This document shows, in pieces, positions 28,919 to 38,314 of a stretch of DNA of 49,806 nucleotides. The notes beneath the pieces are model-generated. The model saw only the letters and a program-made list of their open reading frames with translations, searched no databases and had not been told where the DNA came from. Within the stretch, counting starts at the first letter, position 1, and each line of letters begins with the position of its first letter. Origin of the DNA: Moraxella canis (GTDB taxonomy: Bacteria; Pseudomonadota; Gammaproteobacteria; Pseudomonadales; Moraxellaceae); the NCBI RefSeq assembly GCF_002014965.1, contig NZ_MUXT01000010.1, forward strand, positions 1-49,806. The letters are read 5' to 3'. The position numbers were made by a program, and so were the translations under genes.

Positions 28919-29797
28919 ATGACTCAAGTTTCTGCAAAGCTAGTAAAAGAGCTGCGTGACCGTACTGGTCTTGGCATGATGGAGTGCAAAAAAGCACTTG
29001 AAGAAGCAGGCGGCGATATCGAACTTGCGATTGATAATCTGCGCAAATCAGGTCAAGCTAAAGCTGCCAAAAAAGCAGGTAACATCGCTGCTGATGGCGC
29101 GATCATCATTGCTCAAGGCGAAGGCAAAGCATTGCTACTAGAAGTAAACTGCCAAACTGACTTCGTTGCCAAAGATGATAACTTCACTGCATTTGCCAAT
29201 AAAGTTGCTGAGCTTGCACTTCAAAATAACACCACAGATGTGGCAGCCATTGCTGAGCTACCTTATGGTGACGGTTCATCAGTTGAAGAAGCGCGTGTTG
29301 CATTGGTTCAAAAAATCGGTGAGAACATCCAAGTTCGCCGTGCTGAAGTGATCGAAGGCGCTAACCTAGCTGCTTATCGCCACGGTCTACGCATTGGTGT
29401 TGTGGTTTCTTATGAAGGCGGTTCTGAAGAAGTGGGTAAAGCGGTTGCCATGCAAGTGGCGGCGTTCAATCCATTGGCTGTGAACGAAGCTGATGTGCCT
29501 GCAGATATCCTAGCCCGCGAAAAAGACATCATCGAAGCCAAAGCCAAAGAATCTGGCAAGCCAGAAGCGGTCGTTGAGAAGATGATCACTGGCGGTCTAC
29601 AAAAGTATCTGAACGAAGTGACTTTGGTGAATCAGCCTTATGTCATGGACAACGATAAAAAAGTTGGCGACGTTCTAAAATCAGAAAACGCCACTGTGGT
29701 TAGCTTCAAGCGCCTAGAAGTTGGCGAAGGTATCGAGAAAAAGCAAGAAGACTTCGCTGCTGAAGTTGCTGCTGCTCAAGCTGCTGCCAAAGCTTAA
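28919..29797 (+). CDS. tsf: elongation factor Ts
   Basis: EF-Ts is the nucleotide exchange factor for EF-Tu. The ATG at 28919 (AAGG upstream) gives 292 residues and the standard start [20 protein letters not shown]. The N-terminal UBA-like domain includes [14 protein letters not shown]. The core contains [14 protein letters not shown], with the Asp-Phe pair that inserts into EF-Tu. The upstream extension from 28868 lies in the rpsB-tsf hairpin and is rejected. The length is close to E. coli (283). Confidence 0.98.
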   Translation: MTQVSAKLVKELRDRTGLGMMECKKALEEAGGDIELAIDNLRKSGQAKAAKKAGNIAADGAIIIAQGEGKALLLEVNCQTDFVAKDDNFTAFANKVAELALQNNTTDVAAIAELPYGDGSSVEEARVALVQKIGENIQVRRAEVIEGANLAAYRHGLRIGVVVSYEGGSEEVGKAVAMQVAAFNPLAVNEADVPADILAREKDIIEAKAKESGKPEAVVEKMITGGLQKYLNEVTLVNQPYVMDNDKKVGDVLKSENATVVSFKRLEVGEGIEKKQEDFAAEVAAAQAAAKA

Positions 29798-29811
29798 TTT
29801 TAAGCTGTTCA

Positions 29812-29850
29812 TAAAAACCCAATATGGCTTGCCTATTGGGTTTTTATTTT
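29812..29850 (+). terminator. terminator of rpsB-tsf
   Basis: TAAAAACCCAATA and TATTGGGTTTTTA pair perfectly around a 9-nt loop, followed by TTTT. Confidence 0.92.
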
Positions 29851-29940
29851 GTCTGAAATTATCCGCCGTTAATTGTAAAAATCGATCATACAGAGTAAAA
29901 TAGTTTAACTTATTGCCTTTTATAAGATTGAGGAATCTTT

Positions 29941-30588
29941 ATGTCATTTCATCCTGAGCAGTTCATTGAAGTTGCCTTAAAAAACCAAGTTTTGCGCTTT
30001 GGTGAGTTTACCCTAAAGTCAGGGCGCAAAAGTCCCTACTTTTTTAATGCAGGTTTACTGTCGACAGGTGAATTATTAAGTGTGCTTGCAGAAGGTTATG
30101 CAGATGCCCTTGCCAAACATGCCAATCAAGATGATCTGGTTATCTTTGGCGCCGCTTATAAAGGCATTCCTTTTGTGGCGGCGACCGCTCAAGCGCTGTG
30201 GCGTGAGCACCAAATCAATGCTGAGTGGGGCTATAATCGTAAAGAAGCCAAAGATCATGGCGAAGGTGGCATGCTCGTGGGTGCTGATTTAAAAGGTAAA
30301 TCTGTCTGGGTGATCGATGATGTCATGACTGCAGGCACCGCCATGCGTGAAGTGATCGCCTTGCTGGATAAAGCCGGCGCAAGCGTTGCGGGTATCATTG
30401 TTGCGCTTGATCGTAAAGAAAAAGGTCAAGGTGATCAATCAGCCATTCAAGAGCTTGCCGAAAGCCTGCAAGTGCCAGTGCTTGCTTTGGTGACGATGGA
30501 TGATATTGTTGAGTATGTCGCCAAACACGGATCTCAAGAAGAGCTGTCTCAAATGCAGGCTTATCGTGCCGAGTATGGTGTCAGCTAA
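29941..30588 (+). CDS. pyrE: orotate phosphoribosyltransferase
   Basis: PyrE joins orotate to PRPP to make orotidine monophosphate in pyrimidine synthesis. The 215-residue protein (E. coli 213) has FTLKSGRKSPYFFNAG near the N-terminus and GYNRKEAKDHGEGG, the mobile catalytic loop. The PRPP-binding motif VWVIDDVMTAGTAMRE is at residues 122-137. A GAGGAA site precedes the ATG. It is followed 65 bp later by gshB, with no terminator between. Confidence 0.96.
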   Translation: MSFHPEQFIEVALKNQVLRFGEFTLKSGRKSPYFFNAGLLSTGELLSVLAEGYADALAKHANQDDLVIFGAAYKGIPFVAATAQALWREHQINAEWGYNRKEAKDHGEGGMLVGADLKGKSVWVIDDVMTAGTAMREVIALLDKAGASVAGIIVALDRKEKGQGDQSAIQELAESLQVPVLALVTMDDIVEYVAKHGSQEELSQMQAYRAEYGVS

Positions 30589-30653
30589 ACCCTGATGCAA
30601 TCAAACTTGGCTAATATGAATAGCATAAATAATTAAAATATCGGGATGATGAG

Positions 30654-31628
30654 ATGAAAAAGCTTCGATTTTTGATCGTGATGGACGACATCGCCACAGT
30701 GAATTATAAAAAAGACACCACGCTTGCGATGATGTGGGCGGCAGATGAGCGTGGGCATGAGCTGTATTATTGTCAGATTCATGATCTGTGGCTTAGTCAA
30801 GGCATGCTGAATGTGGACGCTCAGCCGTTACAAGTTTTTAAAAATCCTGAAAATTTTTATGAGCTTGGTGAAACATCAATCCATCCTGTCACGGATTTTG
30901 ATGTGATTTTGATGCGTAAAGATCCACCATTTGATATGAAGTTTTTGTATGCGCTGCATCTGCTGGATTATGCCAAACGGGCAGGTGTTTGGGTGGTCAA
31001 TGATCCTTTGTCTGTTAAAGATTGTAATGAAAAACTGTTTGCCACGCAGTTTAGCGAACTGATGTCACCGACCATCGTCACCAATAAGCAAGCGCATATT
31101 CGCGCTTTTATCGCTAAACATCAAGATGTGATTGTCAAGCCCTTAGATGGTATGGGCGGTATGGGCATTTTTCGCTTGACGGCGGACAGCCCTAATATCG
31201 GCGCCACCCTTGAGATGCTGACACAGATGGGTGAGTTACCCATCATGGCACAAAAATACATCCCTGCCATTGTCGAAGGGGATAAGCGTGTGCTGATCGT
31301 AGGCGGCAAGCCTGTCGAATATTGCTTGGCGCGCATTCCTTCCCAAGGCGAAACACGGGGGAACTTAGCGGCAGGCGGTAGGGGTGTGGCAATGCCGCTG
31401 ACGGAGCGTGAACGCCAATTGGCTAATGCAGTGGCGCCAACTTTATTGGAAAAAGGCTTGTATTTTGTCGGACTGGATGTCATTGGTGGTTATATTACCG
31501 AGATTAATGTTACCAGCCCAACCTGTGTGCGTGAGATTGATGATCAATGCGGCACGCAGATTGCCGTTGATTTTATTGAATTTATTGAAACGAATCTCAA
31601 ACATCATACAACGCCAAGCGCTGAATGA
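30654..31628 (+). CDS. gshB: glutathione synthetase
   Basis: GshB is an ATP-grasp enzyme that adds glycine to gamma-glutamylcysteine to form glutathione. The 324-residue protein (E. coli 315) has the N-terminal LIVMDDIATVNYKKDTTLAM and MRKDPPFDMKFLYALH. The ATP-grasp loop is KPLDGMGGMGIFRL. The C-terminal metal/substrate segment is EINVTSPTCVREID. The partner gshA is not in this window. With gor at 14.1 kb it confirms a glutathione-based redox buffer. Confidence 0.96.
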   Translation: MKKLRFLIVMDDIATVNYKKDTTLAMMWAADERGHELYYCQIHDLWLSQGMLNVDAQPLQVFKNPENFYELGETSIHPVTDFDVILMRKDPPFDMKFLYALHLLDYAKRAGVWVVNDPLSVKDCNEKLFATQFSELMSPTIVTNKQAHIRAFIAKHQDVIVKPLDGMGGMGIFRLTADSPNIGATLEMLTQMGELPIMAQKYIPAIVEGDKRVLIVGGKPVEYCLARIPSQGETRGNLAAGGRGVAMPLTERERQLANAVAPTLLEKGLYFVGLDVIGGYITEINVTSPTCVREIDDQCGTQIAVDFIEFIETNLKHHTTPSAE

Positions 31629-31762
31629 TAATTTTTGATGTTATTAGCAGTGAATGCGCAAAACTTGCTTGACAAAATGTCGCAAAAAACTACTTGAGTT
31701 CGTGTAAAAAGTCATCCAAAATAACTGCCTTTATCGCTGTGGATGATTGATTGGATAATTTT

Positions 31763-32851
31763 ATGTCAAAAAAATTAAATGTGCTGATGATGGCGGCTGG
31801 TACTGGCGGTCATGTTTTTCCTGCATTGGCGGTGGCAGATGAGCTTGCGCGGCGTGGAGCGACCATTCACTGGCTAGGCACACCAAATGGCATGGAAAAT
31901 GACTTGGTGGCAAAACACGGCTATCAGATGCATCAAATTGAGATGCAAGGGCTGCGCGGTAAAGGGTTGATGCGTATGCTAAAGCTGCCCTTCATGCTGT
32001 TAAAATCTGTCATGGCAGCACGCAATATTATCCAGACGCATCAAATAGATGCTGTGGTTGGATTTGGTGGCTATGTTACTGCGCCAGGCGGCTTGGCAGC
32101 TAAGCTGTGCAAAATCCCACTCATCATTCATGAACAAAACGCCATTGCCGGCATGAGTAATAAAAATCTAGCGCGTCATGCCGATAAAGTACTACAAGCT
32201 TTTGATGGCGCGTTTGATAGCGACGGCAAAAAAGTGTTGACTGTGGGCAATCCAGTGCGCCAATCTATCGCGAATATTGCGCCACCACAAGAGCGTTATT
32301 TGAATGACGATTCACCACTCAAAGTGTTGGTGGTGGGTGGATCATTGGGCGCGATGGCAATCAATCAAGCAGTTGTTGAAATGCTAAAACTTGTCAATCG
32401 TCCGCTTTCGCTGCAGCATCAATGTGGTAAAGATAACCACAATCAAATGCTGGTGGCGTACTCTCAAGCAGGCATTGATAATACCAAACATGTCATAGAG
32501 CTCAAGCCATTTATCGAGGATATGGCAGCGGCTTATGCTTGGGCGGATGTGATTGTTTGCCGTGCTGGCGCTTTGACGGTGACGGAGATTCAAAATGCGG
32601 GCGTTGCTGCGATTTTTGTGCCGCTGCCGCATGCTGTGGATGACCATCAAACTGCCAACGCCCGCGTTTTGGTGGATGCTGGCGCCGCAATCTTAATGCC
32701 CCAGTCTGCATTGACTGGTCAATTACTCGCCATAACACTTGATGAGCTGGATCGCAAACACTGTCAGCACATGGCTGGCATCGCACGCAGTCAAGCAAAA
32801 GATCGAGTTGATGTCATCGTGGCTGATGTGATTGAGCAGTCAGTTAATTAA
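31763..32851 (+). CDS. murG: UDP-N-acetylglucosamine--undecaprenyl-PP-MurNAc-pentapeptide transferase
   Basis: MurG makes lipid II from lipid I at the inner face of the cytoplasmic membrane. The ATG at 31763 gives 362 residues; a TTG at 31751 in the same frame is less likely. The N-terminal glycine-rich loop is MMAAGTGGHVFPALAVADEL. The UDP-GlcNAc-binding region includes VVGGSLGAMAINQ, CRAGALTVTEIQNAG, and PLPHAVDDHQTANA. It is followed after 32 bp by murC, as in the standard division and cell-wall cluster. Confidence 0.97.
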   Translation: MSKKLNVLMMAAGTGGHVFPALAVADELARRGATIHWLGTPNGMENDLVAKHGYQMHQIEMQGLRGKGLMRMLKLPFMLLKSVMAARNIIQTHQIDAVVGFGGYVTAPGGLAAKLCKIPLIIHEQNAIAGMSNKNLARHADKVLQAFDGAFDSDGKKVLTVGNPVRQSIANIAPPQERYLNDDSPLKVLVVGGSLGAMAINQAVVEMLKLVNRPLSLQHQCGKDNHNQMLVAYSQAGIDNTKHVIELKPFIEDMAAAYAWADVIVCRAGALTVTEIQNAGVAAIFVPLPHAVDDHQTANARVLVDAGAAILMPQSALTGQLLAITLDELDRKHCQHMAGIARSQAKDRVDVIVADVIEQSVN

Positions 32852-32883
32852 TTTTTTACTACCTTTTTGAGGATAATTTTTAA

Positions 32884-34329
32884 ATGCCAACCAAAACAAC
32901 GCTCCCAAAACGCTTAATAGAAATTCCAGAAATGCGACGAATTCAAAATATTCATTTTGTTGGTATTGGCGGCGCTGGTATGTGTGGTATTGCTGAGGTA
33001 TTAGCCAACCAAGGCTATGCAGTGACTGGCTCAGACATTAAGGCAAACGCAGTCACTGAGCGCCTAGAAAGCTTGGATGTGACGGTGTATATCGGTCACG
33101 ATGCCAGTAATATCAAAATGGCAGATGTGGTGGTGGTCTCATCAGCCATTGATAAAAAAAATCCTGAGGTTCAAGCAGCCTTACAAGCCCGCTTACCTGT
33201 CGTTCGACGCGCAGACATGTTAGGCGAGCTCATGCGCTATCGTCATAGTATCGCTGTGGCAGGCGCGCATGGCAAGACCACCACAACCAGTATGCTGACC
33301 ATGATGCTCACCGAAGCTGGCTTTGATCCAACCTATGTGATTGGCGGCAAATTGAATGCATCAGGAACGAATGCGTCTTTGGGTAAGAGTCGTTATCTGG
33401 TAGCAGAAGCTGATGAATCCGATGCGTCATTTTTATCATTGCGCCCGATGGCAGCGATTGTGACAAATATTGATGAAGATCACATGGATACCTACGAAGG
33501 CAGTTTTGATAAATTAAAGCAAGCTTATATACAGTTTTTACATAATATGCCTTTTTATGGTTTGGCGGTCGTTTGTGGCGATGACAAAGAGCTGTACGGC
33601 ATGATTGATGAAATTGCCCGTCCTGTGCTGACTTTCGGCTTAAAAGGACATAATGATGTGCAGGCGATCGACTTGGTGGCTGATGGCACCAAGACACATT
33701 TTACGGTTTTAAGAAAAGATCACGAGCCCTTACGCCTGACACTTAATGTCCCTGGTGAGCATAATGTTTATAATGCTTTGGCGGCAATCACATTGGCAAC
33801 TGATGAAGGTGTGGATGATGAAGCCATTATGCAGGCTTTGTCAAAATTTGCTGGGGTAGGTCGTCGATTTGAACATCAAGCAACGGTACAGATTGATGAT
33901 GGTGATGTGCTTTTGATTGATGATTATGGGCATCATCCGACAGAGGTAGCCGCAACGATCAAAGCCGCCCGTCAAAGCTATCCTGAGCGCCGTTTGGTGC
34001 TGATGTTTCAGCCGCATCGCTATAGCCGAACGCGTGATTGTTTTGATGAGTTTGTGGAAGTGTTGTCAGGTGTTGATGAACTGTTATTATTGGATGTCTA
34101 TGCTGCTGGCGAGGCGCCAATTGTTGGCGCTGATACCAAATCATTGGCGCGCAGTATTCGACTTCGCGGTGAAGTAGAGCCTACTTTGGTTGATAAAGAT
34201 AATTTGGCACCTGTCATGCAGCGGATCTTGCAGGCGGGAGATGTGCTCATCACCCAAGGTGCGGGCAATGTGGGACAAATTTGCTTGGATCTGCGTGATA
34301 ACCAGCTGTATTTGAATAATAAAGTTTAA
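32884..34329 (+). CDS. murC: UDP-N-acetylmuramate--L-alanine ligase
   Basis: MurC adds the first amino acid to UDP-MurNAc in the cytoplasm. The 481-residue protein (E. coli 491) has the N-terminal Rossmann motif [17 protein letters not shown] and the ATP P-loop GAHGKTT at residues 127-133. [10 protein letters not shown] and [12 protein letters not shown] follow, and the C-terminal domain has [14 protein letters not shown]. The order murG-murC-ddl is that of the dcw cluster, with 38 bp to ddl. Confidence 0.97.
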   Translation: MPTKTTLPKRLIEIPEMRRIQNIHFVGIGGAGMCGIAEVLANQGYAVTGSDIKANAVTERLESLDVTVYIGHDASNIKMADVVVVSSAIDKKNPEVQAALQARLPVVRRADMLGELMRYRHSIAVAGAHGKTTTTSMLTMMLTEAGFDPTYVIGGKLNASGTNASLGKSRYLVAEADESDASFLSLRPMAAIVTNIDEDHMDTYEGSFDKLKQAYIQFLHNMPFYGLAVVCGDDKELYGMIDEIARPVLTFGLKGHNDVQAIDLVADGTKTHFTVLRKDHEPLRLTLNVPGEHNVYNALAAITLATDEGVDDEAIMQALSKFAGVGRRFEHQATVQIDDGDVLLIDDYGHHPTEVAATIKAARQSYPERRLVLMFQPHRYSRTRDCFDEFVEVLSGVDELLLLDVYAAGEAPIVGADTKSLARSIRLRGEVEPTLVDKDNLAPVMQRILQAGDVLITQGAGNVGQICLDLRDNQLYLNNKV

Positions 34330-34367
34330 GACCAAAATTGTTTGAATCATTAATAAAGAGAAAATAC

Positions 34368-35291
34368 ATGAGTACCCAAACTATTGATCAAATTCGCTTT
34401 GGTAAAGTGGCTGTTGTTTGTGGCGGAACAAGTACAGAGCGTGAAGTATCGCTCAATAGCGGTAAAGCAGTACTGCAAGCGCTCCTGTCAAAAGGTGTTG
34501 ATGCGCATCATTTCGATCCTAAGCAGACCGATATCATGGCACTGCGCCAATATGATCGGGTATTTAATGTGCTGCATGGCACATTTGGCGAAGATGGCAG
34601 TCTTCAGGGCGTGCTTGACGGTTTTAATATTCCTTACACAGGTTGTGGCGTGCTTGCTTCTGCCATCGCCATGGATAAATTTCGCTGTCGTCTGATTTGG
34701 CAGGCGCTTGATTTGCCAAATGTTCCTTATGTGGTTTTGGATGATGAGACCGATTTTGATGATGTGGAACAAAAGCTGGGATTGCCATTATTTGTCAAGC
34801 CTGCCGCAGAAGGGTCAAGCGTGGGCGTCATGATGATCGAACATCCAGGCGAGCTTGCCAAGGCGTATCCTGAGCTTAAGCAATATCACGGCGCCATTCT
34901 GGCGGAGAAGGCTTTGACTGGCGGTGAATATGCGTGCGCGCTGCTTGGCGGTGAGGCTTTGCCTAGCATTCGCATTATCCCTAAAGGCAAGTTTTATGAC
35001 TATGAAGCCAAATACTTGCGTGATGATACCATCTATCAATGTCCATCAGATTTGACTGAGCAGCAAGAAAAGCAGATGCATCAAATTGCCAAAGATGCGT
35101 TTTCAGCCATTGGCGGTGAGGGTTGGGCGCGTGTGGATTTCTTAAAAGATACAGAAGGTAAGCTGTATTTGTTGGAGCTAAATACTGTCCCGGGCATGAC
35201 CGATCATAGCCTTGTACCGATGGCAGCGCGTGCTCGCGGCATGGCATTTGATGAATTATGCCTACAGATTCTCAGCGAAACTTTGGCATAG
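34368..35291 (+). CDS. ddl: D-alanine--D-alanine ligase
   Basis: Ddl makes the D-Ala-D-Ala dipeptide for peptidoglycan precursors. The ATG at 34368 gives 307 residues, close to E. coli DdlB (306); an in-frame TTG at 34338 would add ten. The N-terminal motif is VVCGGTSTEREVSLNSG. Then come VFNVLHGTFGEDGSLQG, the ATP-grasp loop PAAEGSSVGVMMI, and the C-terminal metal-binding LLELNTVPGMTDHSLVP. In most gammaproteobacteria ftsQ follows ddlB; here a metallopeptidase-like gene follows. Confidence 0.97.
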   Translation: MSTQTIDQIRFGKVAVVCGGTSTEREVSLNSGKAVLQALLSKGVDAHHFDPKQTDIMALRQYDRVFNVLHGTFGEDGSLQGVLDGFNIPYTGCGVLASAIAMDKFRCRLIWQALDLPNVPYVVLDDETDFDDVEQKLGLPLFVKPAAEGSSVGVMMIEHPGELAKAYPELKQYHGAILAEKALTGGEYACALLGGEALPSIRIIPKGKFYDYEAKYLRDDTIYQCPSDLTEQQEKQMHQIAKDAFSAIGGEGWARVDFLKDTEGKLYLLELNTVPGMTDHSLVPMAARARGMAFDELCLQILSETLA

Positions 35292-35980
35292 CTGCCCATT
35301 CTGCCACATCCCATCAGATATCCGATACCATGGCTAAGCTGATTGACGAGTTTGCTAGCCATGGTATTGTGTTGTCTGTCCAAAAAAAGCAAGTGAAACT
35401 TATTAACTTTCGCATGACTCAAGCGACACTGAAGGTCAGTGCGCCCAAGCATGTTTGCGATCAAATACTGACAGACGCCATTCGCGCTAAGATAGATTGG
35501 GCGATACGCTGTCATCGCACATTGATGATGAAGCAGTCGCACTATGAGACACTTTGGGGCGAGTACTTGGATGTGGCAGAATGGCTAACAATTCATCATA
35601 AAGAGTTGCCCACTCATACCTTGAAGCGCCTAAAACAATTATCCAAACAGGCGCTGATCACATGGATTTATCAAGATGAAATCCGCCGACGCATGCCCAG
35701 TTTGCTCGCCAAATGGCAGCCTAAAGTGGGTAAACAAGCCTCTGCCATCCGCCTAAGAAAGATGTCCAGTCGTTGGGGGAGCTGCAATACTTTATCTGCA
35801 AAAATCACCCTAAACACCCATCTTGCGTCTTATCCTTTGGGATGTTTGGAGTATGTGCTTGTTCACGAGCTTTGTCATCTGCATCATGCCAATCACAGCG
35901 CCGATTTTTGGAGAAGTGTCGAAAATGCCATGCCAGATTATCAATATTGGCATGGCTTATTAAAAAAATCCAAACGATGA
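35258..35980 (+). CDS. YgjP-like (DUF45) metallopeptidase-domain protein
   Basis: The zinc-binding HExxH-type motif appears as HELCHLHHANHSADFW, preceded by KMSSRWGSCN. Both are hallmarks of the YgjP/WLM-like family DUF45, putative zinc metallopeptidases of unknown substrate. The longest reading is 240 residues and overlaps the end of ddl by 34 bp. A shorter start at 35330 (MAKLIDEF) would avoid the overlap, and neither has a clear ribosome site. The overlap suggests co-transcription with murC-ddl, but a cell-wall role is only inference. Confidence 0.85.
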   Translation: MPTDSQRNFGIAAHSATSHQISDTMAKLIDEFASHGIVLSVQKKQVKLINFRMTQATLKVSAPKHVCDQILTDAIRAKIDWAIRCHRTLMMKQSHYETLWGEYLDVAEWLTIHHKELPTHTLKRLKQLSKQALITWIYQDEIRRRMPSLLAKWQPKVGKQASAIRLRKMSSRWGSCNTLSAKITLNTHLASYPLGCLEYVLVHELCHLHHANHSADFWRSVENAMPDYQYWHGLLKKSKR

Positions 35981-35981
35981 A

Positions 35982-36887
35982 TTACGCTTCGTTTTCTGCC
36001 GTCGCAAGCGCTTGACCAAAAATTTCGCTCAGTAGGCGCACATCATTGACGCGCGCATAATTGAGACGAGTAATGAAAGCCAATCGGCGATGCGGACCTG
36101 GCTCAGCCAAAGGGACGGCATGGACTGCTTTGGTGTCTTTGATCTGTTCTAGCGCCATCTTGGGCACCAAGGTTGTTCCCATGCCTGCCAAGCTCATTTG
36201 AATCAATGTGTTTAAACTGGCATCAGAAAAACTTGACTGGATCTCACTTTTACTCAGCGCACAGACAGACAGCACTTGATCGGTCAAGCAGTGACCTTCA
36301 CCGAGCAGTAATAAATTGGTCTTGGATAAATCGTCGCTGTTAATTTTACCGCTGTGGATGTGTTCGTCATCTTCAGGTAAAATTGCAAAAAAATCTTCCG
36401 CCCAAAACTCAAACGCATGCAAGCCATCAAGCGGATAAGGCAGGGCGATGATCGCTGTATCAATATGTCCATAGCGCACCTGATCGATGAGCCGCTCGGT
36501 CTGTTTTTCGACCACTGACAGCTCAAAATGTGGATGTAGCTGCTTAAGAGATGGTAGGACTTTTGGTAATAAATAAGGGGCGATCGTCGGAATGATGCCG
36601 ATGGTCATCGGATAGGCAAGTGGGACTTGGTGACTGTGCGCGCGTGTCATCAAGTCATTGATCTCACTAGAAATTCTTTGGGCTCGCTCTAGCAATTCTT
36701 CGCCAATGGGGGTGATGAGCACTTGCTTATTATTTCGCTCAAAAATCTGTGTATCAAGCTGCTTTTCTAGTTCGGCGATACCCAAACTTAAGGCTGATTG
36801 GGAAATGTTACATTCTTCAGCCGCGCGCTTAAAATGACGATGTTTGGCAACTGCAAGCGCAAATTCTAATTGGCGTAGTGTGATCAT
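35982..36887 (-). CDS. oxyR: hydrogen peroxide-sensing LysR regulator OxyR
   Basis: This is a LysR-type transcription factor of 301 residues. The N-terminal helix-turn-helix spans about residues 2-60 (LRQLEFALAVAKHRHFKRAA, QSALSLGIAELEKQL). The sensor cysteines at 200 and 209 sit in GEGHCLTDQVLSVC with the same spacing as E. coli Cys199 and Cys208, so disulfide-based peroxide sensing is expected. It is divergent from ahpC, the classic target arrangement. Convergent with the YgjP-like gene, it ends one base after it. Confidence 0.95.
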   Translation of the reverse strand: MITLRQLEFALAVAKHRHFKRAAEECNISQSALSLGIAELEKQLDTQIFERNNKQVLITPIGEELLERAQRISSEINDLMTRAHSHQVPLAYPMTIGIIPTIAPYLLPKVLPSLKQLHPHFELSVVEKQTERLIDQVRYGHIDTAIIALPYPLDGLHAFEFWAEDFFAILPEDDEHIHSGKINSDDLSKTNLLLLGEGHCLTDQVLSVCALSKSEIQSSFSDASLNTLIQMSLAGMGTTLVPKMALEQIKDTKAVHAVPLAEPGPHRRLAFITRLNYARVNDVRLLSEIFGQALATAENEA

Positions 36888-37111
36888 GTCAGTCCTTAAA
36901 AACGTAATTTTATCATCACTTAATGACAGTCCTATTGTACCTAAGTTTGATAAAATAAAACAATATCTTTGGAAGTTTTAACTGTAGAAAACCTATGATT
37001 TTGTTGTATTATAATTAAGACACTACAGCAGCGCAGACGCGATAGGATCGCAATTTTTGCTTGCAGTTATGGTGTATAATCCAATAAATCAACCAAAGAA
37101 AGGTGAATATT
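36888..37111. promoter_or_regulatory. oxyR-ahpC divergent control region
   Basis: A TATAAT -10 box lies at 37010-37015 for ahpC, with no recognisable -35 box at the right distance, as is common in activator-dependent promoters. About 45-60 bp upstream is GATA-N11-TATC (36949-36967), a spacing typical of LysR-type sites. I cannot match the full four-element OxyR consensus, so this is a candidate site only. Confidence 0.5.
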
Positions 37112-37678
37112 ATGGCAGCAATTATTAACCAAACCATTCCAGAATTTTCAACTCAAGCATATGTTAATGGTGAGTTTAAAACCATCACGTCTGACGATGT
37201 GAAGGGCAATTGGGCGATTTTCATGTTTTATCCACATGACTTTACTTTCGTTTGCCCAACTGAGCTTGAAGACATGGCAGCACATTACGATGAGCTAAAA
37301 GGCTTGGGCGTTGAAGTGTACGCTGTATCTACTGATACGCATTTTGTACACAAAGCATGGCATGACGCTTCACCTGCGATCAGCAAAGTACAATATCCAA
37401 TGCTTGGTGATGGCACTGGTAAGATCACTCGCGGCTTCAATGTGATGATCGAAGAAGACAACGCAGCACTACGCGGTACTTTCTTGGTAGACCCAGATGG
37501 CGTGATCAAAGTTGCTGAAATCCATGACCTAGGTATTGGTCGCAGCGCCAAAGATATGGTTCGTAAAGTTAAAGCAGCTCAATATGTACGCGACAACGAT
37601 GGCGAAGTTTGCCCAGCAGCTTGGGAAGCTGGTCAAGAGACACTGAAGCCAAGCCTAGACCTAGTTGGTAAAATCTAA
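37112..37678 (+). CDS. ahpC: alkyl hydroperoxide reductase subunit C (2-Cys peroxiredoxin)
   Basis: AhpC reduces hydrogen peroxide and organic hydroperoxides. I chose the ATG at 37112 because AAAGG lies 8 bp upstream; a GTG at 37103 would add three residues. The 188-residue protein has peroxidatic Cys48 in FYPHDFTFVCPTELED and resolving Cys167 in GEVCPAAW. This is the typical 2-Cys pattern, recycled by AhpF (encoded 0.6 kb downstream). It sits divergent from oxyR and is probably induced by peroxide. Confidence 0.97.
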   Translation: MAAIINQTIPEFSTQAYVNGEFKTITSDDVKGNWAIFMFYPHDFTFVCPTELEDMAAHYDELKGLGVEVYAVSTDTHFVHKAWHDASPAISKVQYPMLGDGTGKITRGFNVMIEEDNAALRGTFLVDPDGVIKVAEIHDLGIGRSAKDMVRKVKAAQYVRDNDGEVCPAAWEAGQETLKPSLDLVGKI

Positions 37679-37720
37679 GATCTGCTGCCATATTGAGTAA
37701 TTCAATAGCATCAGATAAAT

Positions 37721-37753
37721 AATCCCCAAGGCATCAAGCTTTGGGGATTTTTA
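37721..37753 (+). terminator. terminator after ahpC
   Basis: AATCCCCAAGGC and GCTTTGGGGATT (one G-U pair) pair around a 5-nt loop, followed by TTTTA. Confidence 0.92.
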
Positions 37754-37788
37754 TTCATTCGATTTTGCAATTTTAAAAATTTATCAAT

Positions 37789-37820
37789 AAAAAATCAGCC
37801 ACTGAATGGCTGATTTTTTG
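37789..37820. terminator. terminator of the YdcH-like gene
   Basis: AAAAAATCAGCCA and TGGCTGATTTTTT form a 13-bp stem around a 5-nt loop. T-runs are present on both strands. Confidence 0.9.
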
Positions 37821-37845
37821 AGATTTAAGGCTTTAGGGTGATTGA

Positions 37846-38079
37846 TTAACCACGCTCAGCTGATACTTTATCCAAGTAGGCTTTTAGTTCGTCTTTTAGA
37901 TGAAGTTTTTTGTGCTTCATTTCATCAATTTCGCCAACACGGCTGGCTGAAGCCACAGGATCTTTTTCAAGATTATCAATTTGCGTATCTAGATCATTGT
38001 GCTCATCAAATAGCTTCAAAAAGTGCTTATCACCTTCGGCTTTTAGTTGTGTCATAAGTTCACGATATTCTGGTAGCAT
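37846..38079 (-). CDS. YdcH-like DUF465 protein
   Basis: This 77-residue, highly charged, helical protein begins MLPEYRELMTQLKAEGDKHF. It contains LFDEHNDLDTQIDNLEKD and ends with LKDELKAYLDKV, the layout of the DUF465/YdcH family. Family members are small cytoplasmic alpha-helical hairpins of unknown function. AAGGAG lies before the ATG on the minus strand. It separates ahpC from ahpF and is transcribed in the opposite direction. Confidence 0.9.
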   Translation of the reverse strand: MLPEYRELMTQLKAEGDKHFLKLFDEHNDLDTQIDNLEKDPVASASRVGEIDEMKHKKLHLKDELKAYLDKVSAERG

Positions 38080-38314
38080 GGTGTTCTCCTTGAGATGCGT
38101 GGACCGATTTTAGTATCAGTGCCAAGTTGTAATCTTAAGATTATATTATCAAGATTGACGCTGATTATCAAGTTAAATACAGTGCATTTTGATGATTTAA
38201 TGTTAGTAATGACAATGTTTGAAATTCCTAATTTTTTGAATGCGATTCAATGAGTTATAATAACAATATGAGCTGTTCAAACAGCGATAATTTCATAACA
38301 CGATAGGGGGAAAT
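38080..38314 (+). promoter_or_regulatory. ahpF upstream control region
   Basis: A TATAAT box lies at 38256-38261, again without a good -35 box. Farther upstream is a direct repeat ATTATCAAG at 38145-38153 and 38164-38172, spaced by 19 bp (about two helical turns). These could bind OxyR or another regulator, but the match is not proven. A purine-rich AGGGGG lies before ahpF. Confidence 0.45.

Noticed and set aside
36888..37111. A full four-part OxyR binding site upstream of ahpC
   Set aside because: I tried the ATAG-N7-CTAT repeats on both strands; spacing can be found but the half-sites match poorly.
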